Shown: one piece after another, positions 50,929 to 58,838 of the stretch
Layout: each line of letters begins with the position of its first letter
Numbering within the stretch: position 1 is the first letter of the stretch
DNA from: an uncultured Chitinophaga sp.
Lineage (GTDB): Bacteria > Bacteroidota > Bacteroidia > Chitinophagales > Chitinophagaceae
DNA: 64,000 bases
NCBI RefSeq assembly: GCF_902168175.1
Contig: NZ_CABHOU010000067.1
Span: 1 to 64,000, forward strand
Reading direction: 5' to 3'
The notes under the pieces: generated by a model
What the model was told of the DNA's origin: nothing
The model's input: only the letters and a program-made list of their open reading frames with translations
Database searches by the model: none
Program-made: the position numbers and the translations under genes

Positions 50929-53900
50929 TTACAATTCTTTCCCCGTTTTAACGGCCGTTTTATCTGCCGCCTGCTTCGGTTTAATGGCCGAATATTCATT
51001 CGCGATCTTTTCCCAGTCGGAGCCGAAAGGTATTTCTAGCATCGTGCCGGCAGGACTTATTAATACTTTACTCGGATACCCTTTTACCGCATACGCGCCT
51101 TCCACTTTCCTGTCCGACATGGCGGCCGGGAACTGGTAGTTGTTTTTGGTGAGGAAGGTGGTTACAGCCTGGTCGTTATCATGACAGGCGATAGACAGGA
51201 ACGCCCTGTCCGGACTGTCTTTAATGCTCATTGCATACTTGTTGATCTGCGGCAGCTCGCGGCGGCAGGGATCACACCAGGTGCCCCAAAAATCGAGCAG
51301 CAGCCATTTGCCTTTATAGTCGGCCAGTTTAAAGGAGCCGTTGCCGTTAGGGCCGGCCAGCGCAAAGTCGGGCACGGCTTTCCACGATTTTACGACTACA
51401 TCGTTGAAAAAGTCTGCGAAATTACGGTCGGGAAAGTTTTGCGCAAAGGCCTGCTGCATATCCTGCAACATCGATGGGTCGGAGGTGAGTTGCTGTGAAA
51501 GTATTTTCATCGCTTCTACCGAATTACCCTGCTTCATCAGTGCCTGCGCAAAATCGGCGCGGTAGCTTTCCTTTGAATCCAGCATCACACGGTCGTAAAA
51601 GCTGCCGTGTTCCTTTTCTGCAATGGATTTAGGCGAATAATAGGCGGCTTTGGCGAGGTATTTTACGGCAGTGCCAGAATCGGCAGCGGCTTCGCTTTTC
51701 AGTTTATAAGCGTAAGCCAGTATGTTCTGATCACCAAAACGTTTCATGTCCGCAGTATCGGCTACACGCTTCTCCATGGCGGCAACGTGTTTATCGAGCA
51801 GGCTGGCAGCGGCTTTACTGTCAACATTCGCTTTCAGGTCTTTGTATACCAGCAACGCGTAACGATGGGAGTTTCCTTGTTTTTTACCGGCTATCTTTTC
51901 CAGTTCGCTTACTATTTTCAACACGCTGTCTTTATTGCCTGCGTGCAACTTCGCCTCGTTCCACAGGTAAAGCGGGTATACTTCGTTACGTACCGCAGTA
52001 TCCTTACTTTTCGCCATCATGGCCACCAGCTTTTGCGCTGTTCTTGGCGATTGCATGCCTTTGTCAATAATACGTTTAATATCTGCATCGCTTAGCCCGC
52101 GTTCTTTTAATATTTTACGCATGTCGGTAGTGTCGGGCATGGAACGGAACGATTGTGCGAAGGTATGCTGCACCCAGGAGGATAACTGGTCGGGGTATTT
52201 AGCCAGGTAGGTAAGCGTTTTATAGGAGGCTTCCGCATCAGTATCCTTCGTTTCCTGCAATTTGTTAAATAGTATGATCGGCGAATTGGCGATGGCTTCA
52301 TCCGGAATGGTGACGATCAGTGCATTGTAACGTTTGTACCTTGCGTTAAGGTCGGTGATGTTAGAACTCTGTATGATAGCCGCTTTGCTGATTTTGTAGA
52401 AGTTGTGTTCCGCGAACATGGGATCGTACTTTGCGAAGTAAGTTTCCATTTTGGCAGAGTCGTACTGGTAGCCGTCCATCAGTTGGTAACTGTAGCGCGA
52501 ACCTATTACAGCTGCGGCTTTCAGGTCTTCGCTTAATACAGGGAAACGGGGTTCATCTATACGTGTAATCCGCGAAGATATGTTTTGTGTTTTTCCGTCT
52601 GCTTCAAAGCTTTGCTGCTGCACTGCGGTCAACACCATACCGTCTGTATTGTTAATCCTGATCGTGTTTTTGAACCCCAGCTGTTTGTCTTTAGGCAACG
52701 TTCTTACCAGCAGTGTGCTGTTTTTCTCCTTCGTTACCACCGTGTAGTTACTGCTGTCTTTACTCAGGAAGTTAGCTGGCAAAGCCGCAAGGGTAGAAGG
52801 TAAGCTTGGAAATAGCGACTGGAAGTTAGCACTGTAGTAGTACGCCGCATTTCCCTGGAATATTTTGTCGTATTGTTCGCCGAGCGACCAGTTCGTAACG
52901 GCCTCTTTAAAAAGCCCGCTTACACCTGGCTGTCCTGCTGTTACAGGGTTATGGAGGTAATAGGTAAACGGTTTGTTCAGCAGCGCCAGCATTTCTATAT
53001 CCTGGCTGCTCACTCCATCCAGCAGGGTATCGCTGGTACTAAACAGCTGGTAAGGCGAAGTGCATGTTCGCTGCAGCAGTGTACACGTAAGCTCCAGCAG
53101 TGTATCGTTCACCGCCTTTACTTTCAGCTTCCAGGTATCGCTGCTTTTCATGCCGCCGCTCTGGCTGTTTTCCGACTCAATACGGTAATAACCTTCGCTG
53201 CCGGCTTTGGCCACGAATTGCTGTGCTTTTGAGGCCAAAGATCCTGAAAGCAGCAGCGCAGTAAGTAGTAATTTGTTATACATAGTTGGCGTTGGATTAA
53301 CTACTGGTAAGGTATGGCTATTTTCGATATTATAAAATAGGGTGGTACCAGCTTCATCACCAGTTTCAGCCGCCGTTGTGTCACTCCCTTGAACGTCCGG
53401 ATCTTTACTAAGCAAGGGTTTACCGGCTTTTTCGCTGACGGTGGGTGCTGCTTTTCCGGCCAATTGTTTGGGATGGCTCACAGGGGCAAATGTGACGAAA
53501 TCATCTTCGCAAGTTTCCATGTAGCCGGTAAATACTTCTTCGGTGGTTACATTGCCCGGGTAGTCGGCAACATATACCATCACACGTACGCCTTTACCGT
53601 CGGCGGTGGTGATATAGTCAAATACTTCGTAAGCTTTATCGCCGCCACGACTCACCGCATGGCCGGTTTCCAGCAGTTGGTTGCGACTGTCGTAAATGGC
53701 TACGGTCACATTTTTGATACGAAAGTCATCTTTAGCAAGAATGACGATCTTTCCGCCCGGCAGGCCTGTATAAAACTGGGTGCCCACTTTTTGTATGACA
53801 GGTGGGTTGTAGTAGTCGGCCACGGCCATGTTACGGGCATGCACCAGCTTCTCCGCCCGGTCGGCCGCCTGTTTATAAGCAGCATACAACGCCGGGTCGG

Positions 53901-54093
53901 CCAGGGCCGTACCGGCATAATCGTTAGCCAGTTTAAACCTGTTATTGGTGGCTATTTGTGCCTCCTTTACAGGGGCGCCACGTTCGCAGGGCCGTTTGGT
54001 CACAATCGTTCTTTCTTTCCGCTGGCGAACGGCATTATCGCCTATCACGCCGCTGCAGCCGCTTAGTATGGCGTTAAATCTCTTTAATATCAT
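50929..54093 (-). CDS. TlpA-family thioredoxin protein in one frame with an upstream unrelated domain
   Basis: The frame is open for 1054 codons but looks like two genes. Codons 1 to about 270 are a soluble module (see 53284-54093). The second part starts at an ATG at 53283 with its own Sec signal peptide (YNKLLLTALLLSGSLASKAQ). Counted from that ATG it is 784 residues: a large helical and beta region, then a C-terminal TlpA/AhpC domain with active site CDPC in LLLDFWGTWCDPCRRELP (about 671-674) and the cis-Pro segment VKGYPSKVLIS. This is the usual layout of periplasmic TlpA-like disulfide reductases. No stop codon separates the parts. The real protein may therefore be 50929-53283, with read-through from the first gene. 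Confidence 0.8.
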   Translation of the reverse strand: MILKRFNAILSGCSGVIGDNAVRQRKERTIVTKRPCERGAPVKEAQIATNNRFKLANDYAGTALADPALYAAYKQAADRAEKLVHARNMAVADYYNPPVIQKVGTQFYTGLPGGKIVILAKDDFRIKNVTVAIYDSRNQLLETGHAVSRGGDKAYEVFDYITTADGKGVRVMVYVADYPGNVTTEEVFTGYMETCEDDFVTFAPVSHPKQLAGKAAPTVSEKAGKPLLSKDPDVQGSDTTAAETGDEAGTTLFYNIENSHTLPVVNPTPTMYNKLLLTALLLSGSLASKAQQFVAKAGSEGYYRIESENSQSGGMKSSDTWKLKVKAVNDTLLELTCTLLQRTCTSPYQLFSTSDTLLDGVSSQDIEMLALLNKPFTYYLHNPVTAGQPGVSGLFKEAVTNWSLGEQYDKIFQGNAAYYYSANFQSLFPSLPSTLAALPANFLSKDSSNYTVVTKEKNSTLLVRTLPKDKQLGFKNTIRINNTDGMVLTAVQQQSFEADGKTQNISSRITRIDEPRFPVLSEDLKAAAVIGSRYSYQLMDGYQYDSAKMETYFAKYDPMFAEHNFYKISKAAIIQSSNITDLNARYKRYNALIVTIPDEAIANSPIILFNKLQETKDTDAEASYKTLTYLAKYPDQLSSWVQHTFAQSFRSMPDTTDMRKILKERGLSDADIKRIIDKGMQSPRTAQKLVAMMAKSKDTAVRNEVYPLYLWNEAKLHAGNKDSVLKIVSELEKIAGKKQGNSHRYALLVYKDLKANVDSKAAASLLDKHVAAMEKRVADTADMKRFGDQNILAYAYKLKSEAAADSGTAVKYLAKAAYYSPKSIAEKEHGSFYDRVMLDSKESYRADFAQALMKQGNSVEAMKILSQQLTSDPSMLQDMQQAFAQNFPDRNFADFFNDVVVKSWKAVPDFALAGPNGNGSFKLADYKGKWLLLDFWGTWCDPCRRELPQINKYAMSIKDSPDRAFLSIACHDNDQAVTTFLTKNNYQFPAAMSDRKVEGAYAVKGYPSKVLISPAGTMLEIPFGSDWEKIANEYSAIKPKQAADKTAVKTGKEL
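53284..54093 (-). other. Upstream module of the fused frame, stop codon apparently lost
   Basis: Codons 1-220 read GCSGVIGDN, TIVTKRPCERGAPVKEAQIATNNRFKLANDYAG, ALADPALYAAYK, MAVADYYNPPVI, TGLPGGKIVILAKDDFRIKNVTVAIYD and VADYPGNVT. They resemble a family of soluble hypothetical proteins of roughly 150-200 residues that I recall from Bacteroidota. The LSGC near the start is part of that family pattern and not a convincing lipobox, because the hydrophobic stretch is too short. After about residue 220 the sequence becomes low in structure and crosses the 23-bp repeat (encoding GSDTTAA) before reaching the TlpA start. Confidence 0.6.
53368..53390 (+). repeat. Dispersed repeat, copy 3 (core only, inside an open frame)
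   Basis: All 23 core bases are identical to the other copies, but the right flank (CAGC and onward) is replaced by GAACGTCC. On the coding strand it reads GSDTTAA in frame, 85 bases upstream of the TlpA ATG. Confidence 0.9.
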
Positions 54094-54216
54094 TGGATAT
54101 GGTTTTTACAAATTTCGGTAACGTGCAGCCGCTTCAGTGATCTCTAACAGCGCAAAATCTGATCCTTAACTACACCTTTTTTATATGACAAAGGTGCCGA
54201 TCCGGGACGAGCAAAA

Positions 54217-54258
54217 ATGTCGTTATGGGTAGAAAAAATGTCGTTTTGGGTAGAATTT
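54217..54258. promoter_or_regulatory. 21-bp direct repeat, possible LytTR-type operator
   Basis: ATGTCGTTATGGGTAGAA (54217-54234) and ATGTCGTTTTGGGTAGAA (54238-54255) match at 17 of 18 bases with a period of 21. On the minus strand they precede CACCTTTG (54186-54193), a promoter-like element, with TTG about 15 bases before it. The downstream gene is the frame starting at 54093. Two direct repeats about two helical turns apart are the binding pattern of LytTR regulators, one of which is encoded at 42792. Confidence 0.55.
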
Positions 54259-54328
54259 TGAGCGGGCAGGAACGCAGGGACGAACAGGGGGGCGAAAGAG
54301 GGGAAGAAGAGGGGTGAAAGCCGTCTGG

Positions 54329-54372
54329 GTCGGTTCATCGTCGGTTCATGGCAGGTTCATCGCCAGTTCCTG
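54329..54372. repeat. Four-unit 11-bp tandem repeat
   Basis: Four consecutive units of 11 bases are GTCGGTTCATC, GTCGGTTCATG, GCAGGTTCATC and GCCAGTTCCTG. A purine-rich stretch at about 54270-54320 (for example GAGGGGAAGAAGAGGGGTGAAA) shows a similar spacing. The array lies between the desaturase terminator and the next minus-strand promoter. No coding role is evident. Confidence 0.7.
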
Positions 54373-54376
54373 ACAT

Positions 54377-54398
54377 AAAAAAAGGGCCTCCCGGCCCT
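54377..54398 (-). terminator. Terminator of the desaturase gene
   Basis: On the minus strand AGGGCC, a 4-base loop (GGGA) and GGCCCT (54383-54388 with 54393-54398) are followed by seven T bases. Confidence 0.85.
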
Positions 54399-54404
54399 CT
54401 GTAA

Positions 54405-55373
54405 TTATTTATATCCCGTCATGACACCCTGGTGCGGGTCCCACACCTTCAGGCGGAAACAGTCGCGGATGTCGCGCAGGCGCAATGAGGTGCGTTTGGC
54501 GGCCTGTAGTTCAGGTATGCCTTCCATGGCCTCGGGGAGGCGGTAAAAAGGTATACGTGCATTCAGGTGGTGAATATGATGGAAACCAATGTTGCCGGTA
54601 AACCAGGCCATCACCGGATTCATCTCCATAAAGCTCGACGAATGCATGGCGGCTTTGTCGTACGCCCAGCTTCCATTGTCATTAAAGGTGACGCCCGGGA
54701 AGTTATGCTGTGCATAAAACAGGTAAGCACCCATGGAACAGGCAATAAAGAACGGGATGAACAGGAACAGGAGCCAGCTTGTCCATCCAAGAAATATAAT
54801 AATGGCCACACTGGCCGCTACATGTAATATAAGGGCGATCAACGCATCAAAGTGTTTGCGCGGGCTGCTGGTAAAGGAGTTTACGCACATCCCTATAATA
54901 AAGATGAACAGGTAGCCGAACAGGATGGTGAGCGGGTGCCTGGTAAACAGGTACAGGCGGCGCTCGCCTGCGGGCATTACATCAAACTTCTGTTTGGTCA
55001 CGATCGGGTAAGAGCCAATGCTGGCGCTGAATAACTTTGAATTGTTCTGATGGTGATAGTCGTGCGATCGCTTCCAGATGCTGGAGGGCGCAAGTATATA
55101 TATACCGAAAACGGTCATAATAGCGTTCGCAACAGGCGATTTATGCAGTATCGTATGGTGTTGATGGTCGTGGTAAATAACGAACATACGCACAAGCAGC
55201 AGGCCCGACAGGATACTCGCAGCAATACGTAAAGTAAGATAGGGCGCCAGCAAAGTAGCGGTTAACGATGCGACTAACAACAGGAGGGTGGAGATGGTGT
55301 GGAACCAGCTCTTTCCCCGATCTTCGTGCGCATAAGCCTTGGTGGCTAAAATAAGTTCTTTGCCTTGAAGCAT
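54405..55373 (-). CDS. Fatty acid desaturase, membrane-bound
   Basis: The 322-residue integral membrane protein has the three histidine boxes of acyl-lipid desaturases: HDHQHH near residue 68, HDYHH near 105 and HHIHH near 267. Hydrophobic blocks lie around 28-65, 150-165 and 185-225. It introduces double bonds into membrane fatty acids, often in response to cold. It is 41 bases downstream of an LpxL-like acyltransferase gene on the same strand, so the two probably form a membrane-lipid operon with its own terminator. Confidence 0.93.
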   Translation of the reverse strand: MLQGKELILATKAYAHEDRGKSWFHTISTLLLLVASLTATLLAPYLTLRIAASILSGLLLVRMFVIYHDHQHHTILHKSPVANAIMTVFGIYILAPSSIWKRSHDYHHQNNSKLFSASIGSYPIVTKQKFDVMPAGERRLYLFTRHPLTILFGYLFIFIIGMCVNSFTSSPRKHFDALIALILHVAASVAIIIFLGWTSWLLFLFIPFFIACSMGAYLFYAQHNFPGVTFNDNGSWAYDKAAMHSSSFMEMNPVMAWFTGNIGFHHIHHLNARIPFYRLPEAMEGIPELQAAKRTSLRLRDIRDCFRLKVWDPHQGVMTGYK

Positions 55374-55414
55374 TTTTTCTGAACGTTGGTGGTTTTTAAA
55401 TATGGGTAATAGAA

Positions 55415-56290
55415 TTATCTCTTATGTTTCCAGCGGCGGTGCGTCCACAACCACGTGGCGGGCTGATGTATAATATCGGCCTCCAGCCTTACCGTGTGTA
55501 TCCGCGTAATTTCTCCGTCCGCCATTGCTTTCGGATCATCTATCAACACTTCGGCGCTTACACTATAATAACCCCTTTTCAATTTATGTACCGATACGTA
55601 TACCACGGGATAGCCCATCTTCTTCGCAATTCTCTCTGTCCCGGTAAATACCGGTGTGTCCTGGTTTAAAAAGTCGACCCACTGTGCATTGTCGCGGCGC
55701 GGACTCTGGTCGGCAATAAAAGCGGTGGCGTTTGTCTCACTCCTGAACTTCACCATATCCCGGAACGTGTCCTGCATCGCAATCAGTTTAGTACCAAAAT
55801 GCGTGCGCATCTTATACATCAGTCCGTCGAAGTACTTATTTCGCAACGGATGATAAATAACGTATAACTGTTGCGGGCACATCAGGCTGAAAGTATTACC
55901 TGCCCATTCCCAGTTGCCTTTATGGCCCATTACCAGCACTACACTTTTGCCCTCTGCCTCCAGTTTCCTGAACAGTGCCACTGTTTCAGGTGTAAAGCTA
56001 CAATGTTTTAACATGGAAGCTTTGCTGATGGTGAGGGTTTTAAACGTTTCAAGGAACAGGTCGCAAAAGTAGCTGTAAAACTCGTTACAGATCTGCTGAA
56101 TTTCCTTTTCATTTTTCTGTGGGAAGGAATTACGCAGGTTCTGTAAAACAATCTTCTTCCTGTAGCCAACTACGCGGTACAATATAAAACAGCAGAAGTC
56201 GGAAAACAGGTACAAGAGCGGAAATGGCAACAAAGATAGCAGGTAGATAACCGGCAGGCAAATGTAATAAATCACGGCAGTCAATAGCAA
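55415..56290 (-). CDS. LpxL/HtrB-like lysophospholipid acyltransferase
   Basis: The 291-residue inner-membrane enzyme has an N-terminal anchor (IYYICLPVIYLLSLLPFPLLYLFS). The acyltransferase motif HKGNWEW is the HX4E catalytic pair, and GTERIAKKMGYPVVYVSVH comes later. It may transfer a secondary acyl chain to lipid A or another lysolipid. The start is uncertain: TTG at 56290, TTG at 56284 and GTG at 56275 are all possible, and no ATG precedes the anchor. Confidence 0.9.
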   Translation of the reverse strand: MLLTAVIYYICLPVIYLLSLLPFPLLYLFSDFCCFILYRVVGYRKKIVLQNLRNSFPQKNEKEIQQICNEFYSYFCDLFLETFKTLTISKASMLKHCSFTPETVALFRKLEAEGKSVVLVMGHKGNWEWAGNTFSLMCPQQLYVIYHPLRNKYFDGLMYKMRTHFGTKLIAMQDTFRDMVKFRSETNATAFIADQSPRRDNAQWVDFLNQDTPVFTGTERIAKKMGYPVVYVSVHKLKRGYYSVSAEVLIDDPKAMADGEITRIHTVRLEADIIHQPATWLWTHRRWKHKR

Positions 56291-56453
56291 TCAGTTGTAA
56301 AGTTCAGCATATAGTTACAAATATATATATAATATGCGGTAAAATAGGCTATTTTAATCAAATGGAGCATCAATCCGATATTACCAACCGGGCCATAATC
56401 TTCTGTTAAATAATCCCTTGTAAAAAAATTAGCTTATTTGGGGAAAAATGGAG

Positions 56454-56582
56454 TATCTTTAGCGGGTACATTTGAGATCATCAGCAACTCGTTATCGGGA
56501 CAGACTTTTCCTTCCAGTAAATTCCTTTCTCTCTTTCTTTCTGCTTTTTACCTCAAATAATATTAATTCAAAATTTTTCGAA
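56454..56582 (+). promoter_or_regulatory. Promoter and leader of the second RRM gene
   Basis: TATCTTTA (56454-56461) is a near match to the -7 element and leaves about 120 bases of leader. The leader is pyrimidine-rich (CTTTCTCTCTTTCTTTC), carries TCTGCTTTTT followed by CTCA as in the other RRM gene, and ends CAAAATTTTTCGAA before the ATG. Confidence 0.5.
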
Positions 56583-56867
56583 ATGAACATTTACGTAGCA
56601 AACTTGGCCTTCAGCGTGGATTCCCAGGCGCTTAGGCAACACTTTTCACAGTATGGTGAAATCACATCGGCAAACGTTATAACGGATAAATTCACAGGGC
56701 AGAGCAGAGGTTTTGCGTTCTTGGAAATGCCTAACGATGCAGAAGCACAAAAAGCTATCGATGAGCTGAATGGCTCTATGCTTGGCAACAGGAGCATTGT
56801 TGTTAACGAGGCGAAACCTAAAAAGGAACGTTTCGACAACAACAACAACCGCGGCGGCCGCTGGTAA
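56583..56867 (+). CDS. RRM RNA-binding protein, short form
   Basis: The 94-residue protein has a single RRM with RNP2 MNIYVANLAF and RNP1 QSRGFAFLEM. A short tail with Asn run and RGGRW replaces the long Gly-rich tail of the paralogue at 50284. Both likely bind single-stranded RNA. The open frame extends upstream to 56472, but the ATG at 56583 starts exactly at RNP2. A strong terminator follows. Confidence 0.94.
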   Translation: MNIYVANLAFSVDSQALRQHFSQYGEITSANVITDKFTGQSRGFAFLEMPNDAEAQKAIDELNGSMLGNRSIVVNEAKPKKERFDNNNNRGGRW

Positions 56868-56878
56868 GGTATATACAA

Positions 56879-56903
56879 GGGGCCTTATGGCCCCTTTTTT
56901 TTT
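56879..56903 (+). terminator. Terminator of the second RRM gene
   Basis: GGGGCC (56879-56884) and GGCCCC (56889-56894) flank a TTAT loop, followed by nine T bases. Confidence 0.9.
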
Positions 56904-56921
56904 CATTTAAATCTACCGCAC

Positions 56922-57200
56922 ATGACCATCAGGGATATTAACGCATTACTTTGCAGCAGGAGTTACTATGATATTACAGGCGACAAAAAGTTCAGGTTCG
57001 ACGGTAATTCTATGTACATCGACCGTAAAGCCGGCATGGCGTACAGCCTGCACGAAGCCGACGGCCGTTTTTACCTCGATACCGATCCTTCTTTGGTAGC
57101 CGACGAGGAGTCGCTGCGTATAGAGGTGGGTAATTCAGAAGGCCCCGCTCTTCTTTTTTATGGCAGCCAAAGCGGCCGCGAAGTTTTAGTACTCGAATAG
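56922..57200 (+). CDS. Small hypothetical protein
   Basis: The 92-residue protein has no signal peptide or membrane segment. The pattern of short strands (KKFRFDGNSMYIDRK, GMAYSLHEADGRFYLDT, ESLRIEVGNSEGPALLFYG) suggests a small beta-sheet domain. I recognise no family. It begins 18 bases after the RRM terminator and lies before the sulfatase gene. Codon use fits the neighbours. Confidence 0.65.
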   Translation: MTIRDINALLCSRSYYDITGDKKFRFDGNSMYIDRKAGMAYSLHEADGRFYLDTDPSLVADEESLRIEVGNSEGPALLFYGSQSGREVLVLE

Positions 57201-57321
57201 TTCTCCCCCCTGTCCCCGTTCCCCAAACATTACGACAGCTTATTACTGATTGATTTTCCCCCACTGTCCCTTTTTACTTATTTTTAGCCTGTGATCTATT
57301 AATAACTGTACTCCATTAATC

Positions 57322-58740
57322 ATGAGATACATTGCTTTACTATTGCTGTTGTGTACCCTCACGGCCACCGCGCAGCGTCCGAACATCATTATTATTAATA
57401 TGGATGATATGGGATATGGCGATATTGAGCCGTATGGGATGACGGGTATACCCACACCGAACTTCAACCGTGCGGCGCAGCAGGGCACCCGTTTTACACA
57501 TTTCAATGCGGCGCAGGCGGTGTGCAGTCCGTCGCGGGCGGCATTACTCACCGGCTGTTATCCCAACCGTTTAGGTTTGTACAACGCATTAATGCCCTGG
57601 TCCACCATAGCGCTGGATACCAGCGAGGTTACCATTGCTACCCAACTCAGGAAAGCAGGGTACACCACCGCCATGTTAGGGAAATGGCACCTTGGCAGCA
57701 AAGCCCCCTACCTGCCCATACACTTCGGTTTCGACAGCTACTTCGGCATTCCTTACTCAAACGATATGTGGCCGGTGAACTACGATGGCGCACCCGCAGC
57801 GGCAGGTTCAGATAAAGCACGGTTCCCTGTATTGCCTTTGCTGGAAGGCGACCGCGTAGTAGACAGTATTACAACGATGGAAGACCAGGGTAATTTGACC
57901 GCTTTGTTTACGAAGAGGGCCGTAAATTACATTACTACCCACCGTAAACAACCCTTTTTCCTGTACTTCGCCTCACCCATGCCCCATGCGCCCATTGCCG
58001 CTTCCGCCAGGTTCCGCGGTAAAAGCGATATGGGTTTGTTTGGCGATATGCTGATGGAGCTCGACTGGAGCATCGGAGAAATACTGAATGCGCTGGATAA
58101 AACAGGCCTCTCCGCCAACACATTGCTGATTATTACGAGCGATAACGGCCCATGGTTACGCTATGGTGATAATGCCGGTTCGGCAGGCGGTTTCCGCGAG
58201 GGCAAAGGCACCACTTGGGAAGGCGGCACCCGCGTGCCCTGCATTGTTCGCTGGCCAGGCAAAGTAGCCCAGGGTCAGGTAGACAGTCGCCTGTTCACTA
58301 ACATGGACTTATTACCCACCATCGCCGCACTTGCCGGTGCGCCGTTACCGGCTAAAAAGATAGATGGCCTCGACTTCTCAAAGCTACTATTGGGTAAATC
58401 GCCCAGTGCCGTACGCGATGTGTTTTACTATTATTATGATGTGAACAGCCTGCGCGGCGTGCGTTATAAAAACTGGAAACTGGTATTACCGCACAACTCT
58501 CAATCCTACCTCGCCGGTATTCATGGAATGAACGGTAACCCGGGCACTACCGGCACTGTTAAAGTACCCATGGCCCTTTACGACCTGGCCCACGATCCCG
58601 GTGAAACGTATGACCTGCAAAAACTTTACCCCGAGATGCTGGCGAAGTTGTTGTCGCTTGCGGAAGATGCGAGGAAAGACCTCGGTGATGATTTGACGGG
58701 AAGAGAAGGTAGCGGGAGGAGGAAGGCGGCGAAGTTATGA
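57322..58740 (+). CDS. Secreted sulfatase (formylglycine type)
   Basis: The 472-residue enzyme has a signal peptide (about 1-18). The sulfatase core starts with RPNIIIINMDDMGYGD (metal-binding Asp pair near 28-29), and the modification site CSPSRAALLTG has Cys68 as the formylglycine precursor. KWHLGSKAPYLP and ITSDNGPW complete the site. It removes sulfate esters in the periplasm, in this phylum often from polysaccharides. No sulfatase-maturating enzyme gene is in the window. It ends near the dispersed repeat copy 4. Confidence 0.93.
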   Translation: MRYIALLLLLCTLTATAQRPNIIIINMDDMGYGDIEPYGMTGIPTPNFNRAAQQGTRFTHFNAAQAVCSPSRAALLTGCYPNRLGLYNALMPWSTIALDTSEVTIATQLRKAGYTTAMLGKWHLGSKAPYLPIHFGFDSYFGIPYSNDMWPVNYDGAPAAAGSDKARFPVLPLLEGDRVVDSITTMEDQGNLTALFTKRAVNYITTHRKQPFFLYFASPMPHAPIAASARFRGKSDMGLFGDMLMELDWSIGEILNALDKTGLSANTLLIITSDNGPWLRYGDNAGSAGGFREGKGTTWEGGTRVPCIVRWPGKVAQGQVDSRLFTNMDLLPTIAALAGAPLPAKKIDGLDFSKLLLGKSPSAVRDVFYYYYDVNSLRGVRYKNWKLVLPHNSQSYLAGIHGMNGNPGTTGTVKVPMALYDLAHDPGETYDLQKLYPEMLAKLLSLAEDARKDLGDDLTGREGSGRRKAAKL

Positions 58741-58746
58741 GGGGCG

Positions 58747-58811
58747 GTGTATACACATACGCACTGCCCATTGTTGTTACTGCCGCTGAAGGGAGTGACA
58801 CAACGGCGGCT
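58747..58811 (-). repeat. Dispersed intergenic repeat, copy 4
   Basis: The core is at 58789-58811 on the minus strand, followed by CAGCGGCAGTAACAACA as in copy 1 and then by the palindrome GTGTATACAC (58747-58756) as in copy 2. It lies between the convergent sulfatase and UvrA-like genes. Confidence 0.88.
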
Positions 58812-58830
58812 GACCATTGATCAGCCGCCG
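58804..58830. terminator. Hairpin terminator built partly from the repeat
   Basis: CGGCGGCTGA (58804-58813) pairs perfectly with TCAGCCGCCG (58821-58830) over 7 bases. One arm includes eight bases of the repeat core. It lies 8 bases past the UvrA-like stop. The following T content is weak (TTGTGTC). Confidence 0.65.
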
Positions 58831-58838
58831 GTTTCACA

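Noticed and set aside
53389..54066. 225-codon plus-strand frame antisense to the fused gene
   Set aside because: Cys- and His-rich random composition without motif; the minus strand carries a recognisable family and the TlpA gene.
54060..54093. Lipobox LSGC at the start of the fused frame
   Set aside because: Only about four hydrophobic residues precede the Cys, and the following residues match a soluble family N-terminus.
54144..54338. 64-codon minus frame over the direct repeats
   Set aside because: Its repeated peptide (NDIF) only reflects the 21-bp DNA repeat, and it overlaps promoter-like sequence.
54329..54372. Possible CRISPR array
   Set aside because: Units are 11 bp and contiguous without spacers, and no cas genes are present.
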